A stretch of 37,691 bases of DNA from Dehalococcoidia bacterium. GTDB taxonomy: Bacteria; Chloroflexota; Dehalococcoidia; Lucifugimonadales; UBA3495. Under the pieces are notes generated by a model. It saw only the letters and a program-made list of their open reading frames with translations. It was not told the origin of the DNA and made no database searches. The translations under genes were made by a program, and so were the position numbers. Every line of letters begins with the position of its first letter. Positions within the stretch are counted from its first letter, which is position 1. Shown piece after piece: positions 23,561 to 30,345 of the stretch. The DNA lies in NCBI GenBank assembly GCA_009692925.1, contig SHYG01000015.1:1-37691 (forward strand), read 5' to 3'.

Positions 23561-23672
23561 TTCACCGCAGAGACGCAGAGACGCAGAGAACGCAGAGTTT
23601 TTAAGAACCTTTTATAAAGCTCTCCGCGCCCTCGGAGCCGGCCCTGAGCTTGCCGAATGGGTCTCTGCGGTT
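23561..23672. repeat. Type A element A5 interrupted by a second repeat unit
   Basis: The left arm TTCACCGCAGAGACGCAGAG contains several tandem ACGCAGAG units. The right arm is split: CTCTCCGCGCCCTC is followed by GGAGCCGGCCCTGAGCTTGC...CGAATGGG, and then TCTCTGCGGTTA closes the palindrome. It looks like one dispersed repeat inserted into another. Confidence 0.7.
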
Positions 23673-23685
23673 ATCGTAATCAGGC

Positions 23686-24906
23686 TCAAATCACGTTCAG
23701 GGTACGCAGCGACACCAGCTGGTCCTGGGTCAGCCCCAAGCCCTTAGCGCCCAGCACCGCGGCATTGTCCTGGCCCAGCAGGGGCGCCGGAGTCAGCTCC
23801 AGCTTCTGTCCAGACCCCAGTTGGATGGGCCAGCCAGGATAGCGAAGCGGCCCGGCGGCGGGATGGCCCACTTCCACGAAGAACTCCCGCGCCCGGAATT
23901 GCGCCGACTCAAACAGGTCGGCGGCGGTGTTCAAGGGAAATGACGGTATGCGATGCCCCTGGGCCAGGCGGTAGACATCCTCCTTGTTCTGCCCGCCGGT
24001 CCAGGCCGCCAGCCGGGGCTCCAACTCGTCCCAGTGGGCCAAACGGCTCTCCCGAGTGGCGAACTTGGGGTCGCTGGCCCACTCCGGGCTGCCCATCATC
24101 TCGACACAGCGCTCCCACTGGTCCTGCTGGCGGGGCGAGAGGCCCACGAACCCGTCGCGGCAGGGCAGCAAGGCCAGCAGCGATTGACGGCCCGCCACGT
24201 CCTTGTGCCGCCCCTTGGGAGGCTTCCCTAAGGAGAACTCGGCCAGGGTGGTCTGAGGCAGCAGGGCCAGCGCCTCCATGCCCGACACATCCACGTGGCT
24301 GCCCAAGCCGGTGAGCCGCCGCCGGTTCAGCGCCAGCACAGACGCCGTGGCCCCCGCCAGCCCAGCCACAAACTCGGCCTGGCGGGCGGCCAACTGCAGC
24401 GGCGGCTGCTTGGCCAGGTCATCCACCGGGCCAGGGTGCTCCCTGGAGTGGCCCGCCAGGTTGGACAGTATCAGGTTGCTGGCCTGCCAGTTAGCCCAGG
24501 GGCCGGTCTGGCCGAAGGGCGTGATGGAGGTTACTACCAGCCGGGAGTTGGCGGCGCGGAAGGCAGCGTAGTCCAGCCCCAGACTGGGCAAGTACGCGGG
24601 CGGGAAGCTCTCAATGAGCATATCCGCGCCCTGGGCGAGCTGGACCAGCAGGCCCCGGCCCGACGCCGACTCCAGATTAAGCGTGACGCCCAGCTTGTTG
24701 GTGTTCAGGGCCAGGAACAGGCCGCTGCGCTCCGGGTCGGGCGCGTCGCCGGGGAAGGGGCCGTCCTGCCGCGACGAGTCGCCCGCCGGCGGCTCCACCT
24801 TCACCACCTGGGCGCCCAGGTCGGCAAACAGCTTCGCGCAGAAAGGCCCGCTAATGCCCTGGCCCAGGTCCAGGACTTTCAAGCCGCCGAAGAGGTTGAA
24901 GGGCAT
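23686..24906 (-). CDS. CaiB/BaiF CoA-transferase, fourth copy (Glu type)
   Basis: A 406-residue type III CoA-transferase with GLKVLDLGQGISGPFCAKLFADLGAQVVKVEPP, DMLIESFPPAYLPSLGLDY, VTSITPFGQTGPW and GLGSHVDVSGMEA. At the catalytic Asp position it has Glu178 (ARQAEFVAGLAGA), like the copy at 17655 and unlike those at 16374 and 20279. No Asp-type partner is adjacent, so if it needs one it must come from elsewhere. A GGGAGCAGG site precedes the ATG. It has its own good promoter at 24981-25009. Confidence 0.9.
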   Translation of the reverse strand: MPFNLFGGLKVLDLGQGISGPFCAKLFADLGAQVVKVEPPAGDSSRQDGPFPGDAPDPERSGLFLALNTNKLGVTLNLESASGRGLLVQLAQGADMLIESFPPAYLPSLGLDYAAFRAANSRLVVTSITPFGQTGPWANWQASNLILSNLAGHSREHPGPVDDLAKQPPLQLAARQAEFVAGLAGATASVLALNRRRLTGLGSHVDVSGMEALALLPQTTLAEFSLGKPPKGRHKDVAGRQSLLALLPCRDGFVGLSPRQQDQWERCVEMMGSPEWASDPKFATRESRLAHWDELEPRLAAWTGGQNKEDVYRLAQGHRIPSFPLNTAADLFESAQFRAREFFVEVGHPAAGPLRYPGWPIQLGSGQKLELTPAPLLGQDNAAVLGAKGLGLTQDQLVSLRTLNVI

Positions 24907-24980
24907 GAGCTACCTGCTCCCGGCAGGGCGGCTGCTTGCCTTGGTTAAGCCCAAGGAAGCGGCGCCCCGCAATTTCCCTG

Positions 24981-25009
24981 AGTTATATACTCATATCCAG
25001 CGGCTGGCA
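24981..25009 (-). promoter_or_regulatory. Promoter for the fourth CoA-transferase
   Basis: On the minus strand TTGCCA and TATAAC are separated by exactly 17 bp, each one base from consensus, 75 nt before the ATG at 24906. Confidence 0.65.
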
Positions 25010-25027
25010 AGGGGCGGGCCGCCGCCT

Positions 25028-25056
25028 TTGACATTCGCCCTGGGCGCTGCTATCTT
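25028..25056 (+). promoter_or_regulatory. Promoter for the TPP-decarboxylase pair
   Basis: Perfect TTGACA (25028-25033), a 17-bp spacer and TATCTT (25051-25056). It is back to back with the minus-strand promoter at 24981-25009. Confidence 0.65.
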
Positions 25057-25095
25057 GAAGGTCGATTTTGCTGATAGGAGTGACCCCCTCTGTAT

Positions 25096-25116
25096 CTCCC
25101 CCTCAACGAGGGGGAG
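25096..25116. repeat. Short type D palindrome D2 in the leader of the decarboxylase genes
   Basis: CTCCCCC and GGGGGAG flank TCAACGA, followed by AGGGG. It lies between the promoter (25056) and the ATG at 25140, so it would be transcribed as a leader hairpin. Confidence 0.65.
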
Positions 25117-25139
25117 AGGGGTTCGAGAGAGCAGACATC

Positions 25140-25646
25140 ATGAACTGGGCCGAGATTATCGTAGACTCGCTGAAGAAGTGGAACACCTCCCTGATTGCCT
25201 ACGTGCCGGACATCTCCATCAGCCAGGTCACCCGCCTGATTGAGGCCGACCCCTACTTCCACCTGGTGTCCGCCACCAGGGAGGAGGAGGCCATCGGCAT
25301 CGCCGCGGGGGCCTACGCCGTGGGGCGCAACTCCGCGGTGTTCATGCAGTCCAGCGGCTTCGGCAACAGCATCAACGCCATCGCCAGTATGTGCATACCG
25401 TACCGGATACCCATACCTATGTTCATCAACCTGCGGGGCGGCCCCGGCGAGTTTAACATCGCCCAGGTGCCCATGGGGCGCAGCACCCGCCCCATTCTGG
25501 ACCTGCTGGGACTGGTGCACTTCACCCTGGACGACGACTACAAGATGGACAGGATTGTGGACGGGGCGATGAAGCTCTGCCACGCTAACCGCCAGCCGGT
25601 GGCCATCTGCCTGACCCAACTGCTGCACGGAGGCAAACTTGCTTAG
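25140..25646 (+). CDS. TPP-dependent decarboxylase, PYR-domain (alpha) subunit, ComD-like
   Basis: A 168-residue protein equal in size to the alpha subunit of split sulfopyruvate or phosphonopyruvate decarboxylases. It contains only the pyrimidine-binding half of a TPP enzyme. TREEEAIGIAAGAYAVG carries the Glu that activates the TPP pyrimidine ring, followed by AVFMQSSGFGNSINAIAS and PMFINLRGG. ATG 25140 is preferred to the track start 25068, which lies in repeat D2. Its TAG overlaps the beta-subunit start by 8 bp. The natural substrate could be sulfopyruvate, phosphonopyruvate or another 2-oxoacid; sequence alone does not decide. Confidence 0.87.
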   Translation: MNWAEIIVDSLKKWNTSLIAYVPDISISQVTRLIEADPYFHLVSATREEEAIGIAAGAYAVGRNSAVFMQSSGFGNSINAIASMCIPYRIPIPMFINLRGGPGEFNIAQVPMGRSTRPILDLLGLVHFTLDDDYKMDRIVDGAMKLCHANRQPVAICLTQLLHGGKLA

Positions 25647-26196
25647 GTTTGAAGCCACCCAGATGATCTTGCGCCACATCGGCGACCGGCCCATCGTCGC
25701 CAACCTGGGGCCCACCACCGACGAGCTGTGGCACGCCGGGCACCGGGATCGCAACTTTTACACCTACGGCAACATGGGGCTGTGCTCGTCTCTCGCCCTG
25801 GGCATGGCCCTGTCCACCCCGGAGAAGGTGGTCTCCCTGGATGGCGACGGCTCCCTGCTGATGAACCTGGGGGCCATCGCCACCATTGGGCGGGAGCAGC
25901 CCAAGAACCTGGTGGTGGTGGTGTGGGACAACGAGCAATGGGGCCAGACGGGGCACCAGACCAGCCACACGGGCTGCGGGACTGATCTAGAGAAAGTGGC
26001 CCAGAGCTGCAGCATCAGCCACACCGCCACGGTGCGGGACCTGGAGACCCTGGAGTCGGTGTTCCAGCAGGCGCTGGAGGAAGACGGGCCCTGGTTCATC
26101 GTGGCCAAGATTGACGAGGCGGGGTACATGCCCGTGTCGCCCATTGAGCCGGAGATGACCCTGTACCGGTTCAGGAACTCGTTCCTCAAGCAGTAG
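25639..26196 (+). CDS. TPP-dependent decarboxylase, PP-domain (beta) subunit, ComE-like
   Basis: A 185-residue protein with the diphosphate/Mg-binding half of a TPP enzyme. The motif starts at VVSLDGDGSLLMNLG and runs to the Asn in VVVVWDNEQWGQTG (the GDG-X-NN type). TYGNMGLCSSLALGMAL precedes it. The start is TTG 25639, supported by GGAGG 6 nt upstream inside the end of the alpha gene and by the 8-bp overlap, which ties translation of the two subunits together. The alpha2beta2-type holoenzyme would decarboxylate a 2-oxoacid such as sulfopyruvate. Downstream are repeats B4 and B5. Confidence 0.88.
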   Translation: MLRFEATQMILRHIGDRPIVANLGPTTDELWHAGHRDRNFYTYGNMGLCSSLALGMALSTPEKVVSLDGDGSLLMNLGAIATIGREQPKNLVVVVWDNEQWGQTGHQTSHTGCGTDLEKVAQSCSISHTATVRDLETLESVFQQALEEDGPWFIVAKIDEAGYMPVSPIEPEMTLYRFRNSFLKQ

Positions 26197-26245
26197 GGGC
26201 GCACCTATGTGTGCGCCCTGGGCAGACACGCAGGTCTGCCCCTAC
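26193..26245. repeat. Type B element, double-hairpin variant B4
   Basis: GTAGGGGCGCACC with inner mirror GTGTGCGCCC is followed by GGGCAGAC/GTCTGCCC, and the outer GTAGGGGC is matched by the closing GCCCCTAC. It can fold as a cruciform or two-hairpin structure. Its first bases overlap the stop codon of the beta-subunit gene. Confidence 0.8.
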
Positions 26246-26269
26246 GAGATACCAGTGCACCTTAAAACA

Positions 26270-26298
26270 GTAGGGGCGGGTTTGAAACCCGCCCCTAC
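26270..26298. repeat. Type B palindrome, copy B5
   Basis: A 29-nt palindrome identical to B3, 10.5 kb away. It lies between two convergent genes. Confidence 0.9.
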
Positions 26299-26328
26299 GT
26301 TGTTGCCAGGGTTGGTAAATCCAGGGGT

Positions 26329-27144
26329 TTAGCGGCGGCGGGCTCCGCCAGCAGCGGCAGGCGCGGCGGCCTTCAGGTTCTTGTCGAACCAACCCACGGT
26401 GCGGGTCCAGGCGTCGTCAGCGGATGCCTTGTGGTAGCTGGGGCGCTCGTCGCAGTTGAAGCCGTGGTTGGCCTGGGCGTAGCTCTTGAAGTCGTAGGTG
26501 ACCTTGTTCTTCTTGAGCTCGGCCTCAATCTTGGCCATGTCTGCGGGACTGGGGTTCGCGTCCAGGCCGCCAAAGTTGCCCATCACGGGAATCTTGATCT
26601 TGCTGGTCAGCTCGATGGGGGCCTTGTTGCCCTCGCCGAAGGGAACCAGACATCGCCCGGGATAGTAGGCCACCGCGGCGCTGAGGCCCGGAACCGTGGC
26701 GGCGGCCAGGTAGGCGATGCGCCCGCCCACGCAGAAGCCCACGATGCCAATCTTCTGACCCTGAGTGCGCGGGTACATTACCTGCAGGTAGTCCACCGTG
26801 TACTTGAGGTCGGTGATGATCTCGTCATCCTTGAGGGCGGCCATGTACTTGGTGCGGGCGGGAACATCGGCCTCGCCGTAACCCAGCTTGGGGTTGGGAT
26901 GCTCCCGGTGGAACATGGCCGGAGCCACCGCCACGTAGCCCGCCTGGGCAAACCTGTCGCAGACCTTCTCAATGTGCCGGTTGACCCCGAAGGCCTCCTG
27001 CACCACGATGATGGCGGGCCATGAGGTCCCGGCGGTGGGCAGGGGATGACTCACGTAGGCGTCCATGTGCTGGCCCTGGTAGCCGTGCGCGTCTTCGAGT
27101 TTGTTGTCCCCGGGGAACATGATGAGCTCCCAGAATGATGGCAT
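26329..27144 (-). CDS. Dienelactone hydrolase family protein
   Basis: A 271-residue alpha/beta hydrolase with a cysteine nucleophile. Cys138 lies in VGFCVGGRIAYL; the other expected residues are Glu50 in VVQEAFGVNRHI, Asp195 in FGGLDANPSP and His227 in QANHGFNCDERP. These match the Cys-Asp-His triad and the helper Glu of carboxymethylenebutenolidase, which opens dienelactone in chlorocatechol breakdown. Homologues also cleave other esters and lactones. ATG 27144 is chosen over the track start because AAGGAGGAGG lies just upstream. The C-terminus is Ala/Gly/Arg-rich (AAAPAAAGGARRR). Divergent from rlmN. Confidence 0.88.
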   Translation of the reverse strand: MPSFWELIMFPGDNKLEDAHGYQGQHMDAYVSHPLPTAGTSWPAIIVVQEAFGVNRHIEKVCDRFAQAGYVAVAPAMFHREHPNPKLGYGEADVPARTKYMAALKDDEIITDLKYTVDYLQVMYPRTQGQKIGIVGFCVGGRIAYLAAATVPGLSAAVAYYPGRCLVPFGEGNKAPIELTSKIKIPVMGNFGGLDANPSPADMAKIEAELKKNKVTYDFKSYAQANHGFNCDERPSYHKASADDAWTRTVGWFDKNLKAAAPAAAGGARRR

Positions 27145-27204
27145 AACCTTCCTCCTCCTTTTGAAAGCCAGTTGAACCTGACCCGCCACCGGCGGACTGG
27201 CCCG

Positions 27205-27233
27205 ATTGTACCATGTGGCAAAGGCCGGAGCAA
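27205..27233 (-). promoter_or_regulatory. Promoter of the dienelactone hydrolase gene
   Basis: On the minus strand TTGCTC, a 17-bp spacer and TACAAT preceded by TGG (extended -10), about 60 nt before the ATG at 27144. Confidence 0.55.
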
Positions 27234-27284
27234 CACGTACCTACTGTCCGCCGGTCGCAGCGGCCCGGCCCCGAGGGCGTCGTA

Positions 27285-27293
27285 TGCTATACT
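27285..27293 (+). promoter_or_regulatory. Extended -10 promoter of rlmN
   Basis: TGCTATACT (extended -10 TGn plus TATACT) lies 37 nt before the GTG at 27330. No clear -35 is present, which is common with extended -10 sites. Confidence 0.5.
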
Positions 27294-27329
27294 GACCTGC
27301 ATAAACGTATCTGAGAGCAGTGAAGAACC

Positions 27330-28409
27330 GTGCTAACATCCCTCCTTGGCATGAACACCGCAGAGCTGAGCGTCCTGGCCCAGCAGGCCGGGGAGTCCGC
27401 CTACCGGGGGCAGCAGATCGCCCGGTGGATCTATCGCCGCGGCGCCCGCTCGATAAGCGATATGACCGACCTCTCCAAGCCCCTGCGGGCGCGCCTGGAG
27501 GAGCAACATCAGGTGGGCCGCAGCCGGGTGGCTGCCCAGCAGCGCAGCCGCGACGGCACGGTGAAGTTTCTGCTGGCCCTGACTGACGAGGGCGGAGGCA
27601 TGGTCCAGACGGTGGAGACGGTGGGCCTGCCCTACGCCCACTACCTGTCCTGCTGCGTGTCCACCCAGGTGGGGTGCCCGGTGCGCTGTGCCTTCTGCGC
27701 CACCGGAGCCAGCGGCTACACCCGCAACCTCACCGCCGGGGAGATTGTGGACCAGCTGCTGACGGTGCAGGACACTGCGACCGGGAACCCGCCCCCCCTG
27801 GACCGGGTGAGCCACGTGGTGTTCATGGGCATGGGCGAACCCTTGATGAATTACGACGCCACCGTGCAGGCGGTGCGGCTGCTGAACACCGAGGTGGGCA
27901 TCGGCATGCGGCACCTGACGGTGAGCACCGTGGGCTACGTGCCCGGCATCCGGCGGCTGGCCCAGGAGCGGATGCAGATAACGCTGGCGGTGTCGCTGCA
28001 CGCGCCCAACGACCAACTGCGCCAGCAGCTTATCCCCACCATGACCCGTTGGAGCCTGGACGAGATTCTGGACGCCTGCAAGGCCTACTTCAAGAGCACC
28101 GGGCGGCGGCTGACCTTTGAGTACTGCCTGCTGGCCGGGGTTAACGACGGCGTGCGGCAGGCGCGGGAGCTGGGCCACCGGCTGCGGGGGCTGAACTGCC
28201 ACGTGAACCTGATCCCCTACAACCCGGTGGGCAAGCTGGGTTTCGGCGCGCCCGCGATCTTGCGGGTGAACGCCTTCCGCGAGGTGCTGGAGCAGATGGG
28301 CATAGTAGTGACCCAGCGGGCGCAGAAAGGCTCGGACATTGACGCCGCCTGCGGGCAGTTGCGGAGAAGGGATGCGGCGGAGCGGGTGGGGGCCACGTCG
28401 CCAAGCTGA
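27330..28409 (+). CDS. rlmN: 23S rRNA / tRNA adenine-C2 methyltransferase RlmN
   Basis: A radical-SAM enzyme that methylates C2 of A2503 in 23S rRNA and A37 in some tRNAs. The 359-residue product has the N-terminal helix-hairpin region (AYRGQQIARWIYRRGARSISDMTDLSK), the cluster motif CPVRCAFC (Cys116, 120, 123), VFMGMGEPLMNYD, and the C-terminal SDIDAACGQL whose Cys forms the transient protein-RNA link. A Cys also lies just before the cluster (SCCVSTQVGC). The track start is GTG 27330; ATG 27351 is an alternative. Transcribed divergently from the dienelactone hydrolase. A complete, ordinary housekeeping gene. Confidence 0.95.
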   Translation: MLTSLLGMNTAELSVLAQQAGESAYRGQQIARWIYRRGARSISDMTDLSKPLRARLEEQHQVGRSRVAAQQRSRDGTVKFLLALTDEGGGMVQTVETVGLPYAHYLSCCVSTQVGCPVRCAFCATGASGYTRNLTAGEIVDQLLTVQDTATGNPPPLDRVSHVVFMGMGEPLMNYDATVQAVRLLNTEVGIGMRHLTVSTVGYVPGIRRLAQERMQITLAVSLHAPNDQLRQQLIPTMTRWSLDEILDACKAYFKSTGRRLTFEYCLLAGVNDGVRQARELGHRLRGLNCHVNLIPYNPVGKLGFGAPAILRVNAFREVLEQMGIVVTQRAQKGSDIDAACGQLRRRDAAERVGATSPS

Positions 28410-28430
28410 CAGGCCTCTGTGGAGTGCGGG

Positions 28431-28727
28431 ATGGACCATCCGATTTATCAAGTGACGTCAGTGGAAATAGTGGCTTCCCACACCCTGCGAGTGGGGTTTG
28501 ACGACGGAACTTTCCAGGTGATTGACTTCCGGCCCGTGCTGAAGGGCGAGCTGTATGGGGCACTACGGGATTTGTCCCTGTTCAACGGTGTGCGAATTGA
28601 CCCTGAGGTGCACACCCTGCCCTGGCCCAACGGCGCAGATTTTGACCCGGCAACTCTGCACGACTGGCCTGAGCACCTGGAAGAAATGAAGACGCTGGCA
28701 CAACGCTGGGCCAAGACCGCCACCTGA
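28431..28727 (+). CDS. DUF2442 family protein
   Basis: A 98-residue protein matching the DUF2442 pattern: VTSVEIVASHTLRVGFDDGTFQVIDFRPVL near the N-terminus, then LRDLSLFNGVRIDPEVHTLPWPNGADFDPATLHDW. In many genomes such genes sit next to DUF4160 genes and have been proposed to be part of toxin-antitoxin-like pairs, but no DUF4160 gene is visible here. ATG 28431 is supported by GGAG upstream; GTG 28419 is the alternative. It starts 21 nt after rlmN on the same strand and faces the truncated PLD-like gene. Confidence 0.85.
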   Translation: MDHPIYQVTSVEIVASHTLRVGFDDGTFQVIDFRPVLKGELYGALRDLSLFNGVRIDPEVHTLPWPNGADFDPATLHDWPEHLEEMKTLAQRWAKTAT

Positions 28728-28790
28728 TCTTCCGTGTTTGCTTCATGTCCTGCTCCTTCGTTTGCCTCATTTTAGGAGCGGGACTCTCTC

Positions 28791-29144
28791 TTAGCCACCT
28801 GTACAGATTTTGGGGACCACCTCACTGATCAGAACGTCGCGCTCGTTCAGGTAGATCTTGGCGTGCAGGTACTCGGCGCCTCGCACAGCAACTCCATGTT
28901 GCTGCAACCAGTTAGCATCCTCGATTTTGCCCCAATCTGGCTTTCCATCTTTACATCGCACAATGGCTGTGACTTTGACACGCTTTTTCACTGCTAGGTC
29001 AAGAGCGTTTTCAACATGACGCCAGTCCCTAATGTTGATATAGGGAGTAACGATGATCACGTACTTCGAGGCATCTTGAACGATGTTGATAATCTGCGAG
29101 GCGATTTCATCGTCCACGAACACAGTCTTCAGCGACTCAGCCAT
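28791..29144 (-). CDS. Truncated phospholipase D-like domain protein
   Basis: A 117-residue protein. ASQIINIVQDASKYVIIVTPYINI, AVKKRVKVTAIVRCKDGK and AEYLHAKIYLNERDVLIS match the first part of PLD-like nuclease/transferase domains, including the His and Lys of the HxK motif. The family normally continues with a SxN/LYEF segment and further helices; here the protein ends after VVPKICTGG, so the C-terminal half is missing. The base composition is clearly lower in GC than the neighbours (about half), suggesting a recent transfer. A strong AGGAGG precedes the ATG. Likely a remnant and possibly non-functional. Confidence 0.65.
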   Translation of the reverse strand: MAESLKTVFVDDEIASQIINIVQDASKYVIIVTPYINIRDWRHVENALDLAVKKRVKVTAIVRCKDGKPDWGKIEDANWLQQHGVAVRGAEYLHAKIYLNERDVLISEVVPKICTGG

Positions 29145-29194
29145 AGCTGCCTCCTGACCTCAACAGCGTAAAGGATTGACAGTTTCACTTCCCC

Positions 29195-30226
29195 TCATCC
29201 CCCCGACATAACCTCCCCCACCGCCCGTGTGACCAGGTTGGCCGTCAGGGGCACTTTGTAGCCGTTGTCCGCCATGGGCCGGGGGTTGGGCAGGGCCAGG
29301 CTCCCAGCATGGGCCGCATCAACATCAGCCACTTGCTGGCCTCGCAGGTACTCCTCCACCGGTCGCGCCCGGTAGGGCACTGGGGCCACACCGCCCAAGC
29401 ACACCCTGGCCTGACGGATGGTGTCCCCCTCCAATGCTACGGCGACCGCCACGCTCACCAGGGCAAAGTCCCCCGTCTCCCTCTCCCGCGCCTTCAGGTA
29501 CAGGCTGCGCACCGGGACGGAAATCCCCCCTACCCCCCTTTGCAAAGGGGGGCCAAGGGGGATTTCGTCTTGTCCCGGCAGCAGCACTCGCGTCACCAGC
29601 TCACCCGGCTCCAAACCGTTCTCCCGCAGCAGGTCCTGGCCGGGGCCAATGAAGAACTCGCCGATGGGCATGGTGCGCGTCCCCCTTGGTCCGGCAATCT
29701 CCACCCTGGCATCGAACACCGACAGCGCCACCGCCGTGTCCGAGGGGTGCACGATGTAGCAGCGGTCGCCGCCAGTGACGCACAGGTACTTGCTGACCCC
29801 CGCCAGGGCGTAGCAACGGTCGCCACCCTTCTTCAGGCACACGGTCTGGGGGTGGCGGTAGTACCAGCAGCGCGGCCGCTGGGCCAGGTTGCCCCCCAAA
29901 GTGCCCACGTTGCGGATCTGCGGCGTGGCCAACTCCTCCGCCGCCTGGGCCAGGGCGGTGTAGCAGGCGCGGATGGCCGGGTGTTGGGCCAGCTCGGCGA
30001 TGGTGGTCATGGCGCCCAGCTCCAGGCCGCCGCCGGTCTCGCGAATGCCGCGCAGCCCAGGGATGCCCGCCAGGCTCACCAGCCGCCGGGGCGCGGCCAC
30101 GCCCTCCTTGATCTCGCTGAGCAGATCGCTGCCCCCGGCGATGAGCTGCGTCTCGCCAGGCTGCGCCGCCAGCAGCGCCACCGCCTCGTCCAGGGACTTG
30201 GGCTCGATGTACTGAAAAGGCTGCAA
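29195..30226 (-). CDS. Molybdenum hydroxylase FAD-binding subunit with an in-frame repeat insertion
   Basis: A 343-residue subunit that carries FAD and passes electrons from the 2Fe-2S subunit to an acceptor. FAD motifs are IAGGSDLLSEIKEG and TPQIRNVGTLGGNLAQRPRCWYY. Cys120, 130, 138, 149 and 156 lie in an extra loop like that binding a 4Fe-4S cluster in 4-hydroxybenzoyl-CoA reductase beta and PaoB. Between LLPGQ and VRSLYLKARERE the family normally runs on with few residues; here about 20 extra residues (EIPLGPPLQRGVGGIS) are encoded by palindrome C2. The start is TTG 30226 with GAGG 6 nt upstream. It follows the Mo-subunit gene by 34 nt. Confidence 0.87.
   Translation of the reverse strand: MQPFQYIEPKSLDEAVALLAAQPGETQLIAGGSDLLSEIKEGVAAPRRLVSLAGIPGLRGIRETGGGLELGAMTTIAELAQHPAIRACYTALAQAAEELATPQIRNVGTLGGNLAQRPRCWYYRHPQTVCLKKGGDRCYALAGVSKYLCVTGGDRCYIVHPSDTAVALSVFDARVEIAGPRGTRTMPIGEFFIGPGQDLLRENGLEPGELVTRVLLPGQDEIPLGPPLQRGVGGISVPVRSLYLKARERETGDFALVSVAVAVALEGDTIRQARVCLGGVAPVPYRARPVEEYLRGQQVADVDAAHAGSLALPNPRPMADNGYKVPLTANLVTRAVGEVMSGG
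29516..29575. repeat. Type C palindrome C2, inside the FAD-subunit gene
   Basis: AAATCCCCCCTACCCCCCTT runs into TGCAAAGGGGGGCCAAGGGG and GATTT, the same design as C1 and C3. Its length and frame keep the host gene open, adding about 20 residues. Arms differ at TA/CC near the middle. Confidence 0.9.
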
Positions 30227-30239
30227 GAAAACCTCGCTT

Positions 30240-30345
30240 GTAGCTGTCAGCTTTCAGCTTTCAGCCGTCAGCAATCAACCCCCCGCCCCGGTTGCTTCGG
30301 GTGGTGGGTGGGCTGACCGCTGATCGCTGAAGGCTGAGAGCCTCT
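30240..30345. repeat. Type E repeat overlapping the 3' end of the Mo-subunit gene
   Basis: GTCAGCTTTCAGCTTTCAGC and CCGTCAGCAATCAACC are answered about 50 nt later by GCTGACCGCTGATCGCTGAA, giving an imperfect palindrome. The Mo-subunit stop codon lies inside it and the last 25 or so residues are encoded by it. Confidence 0.6.
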
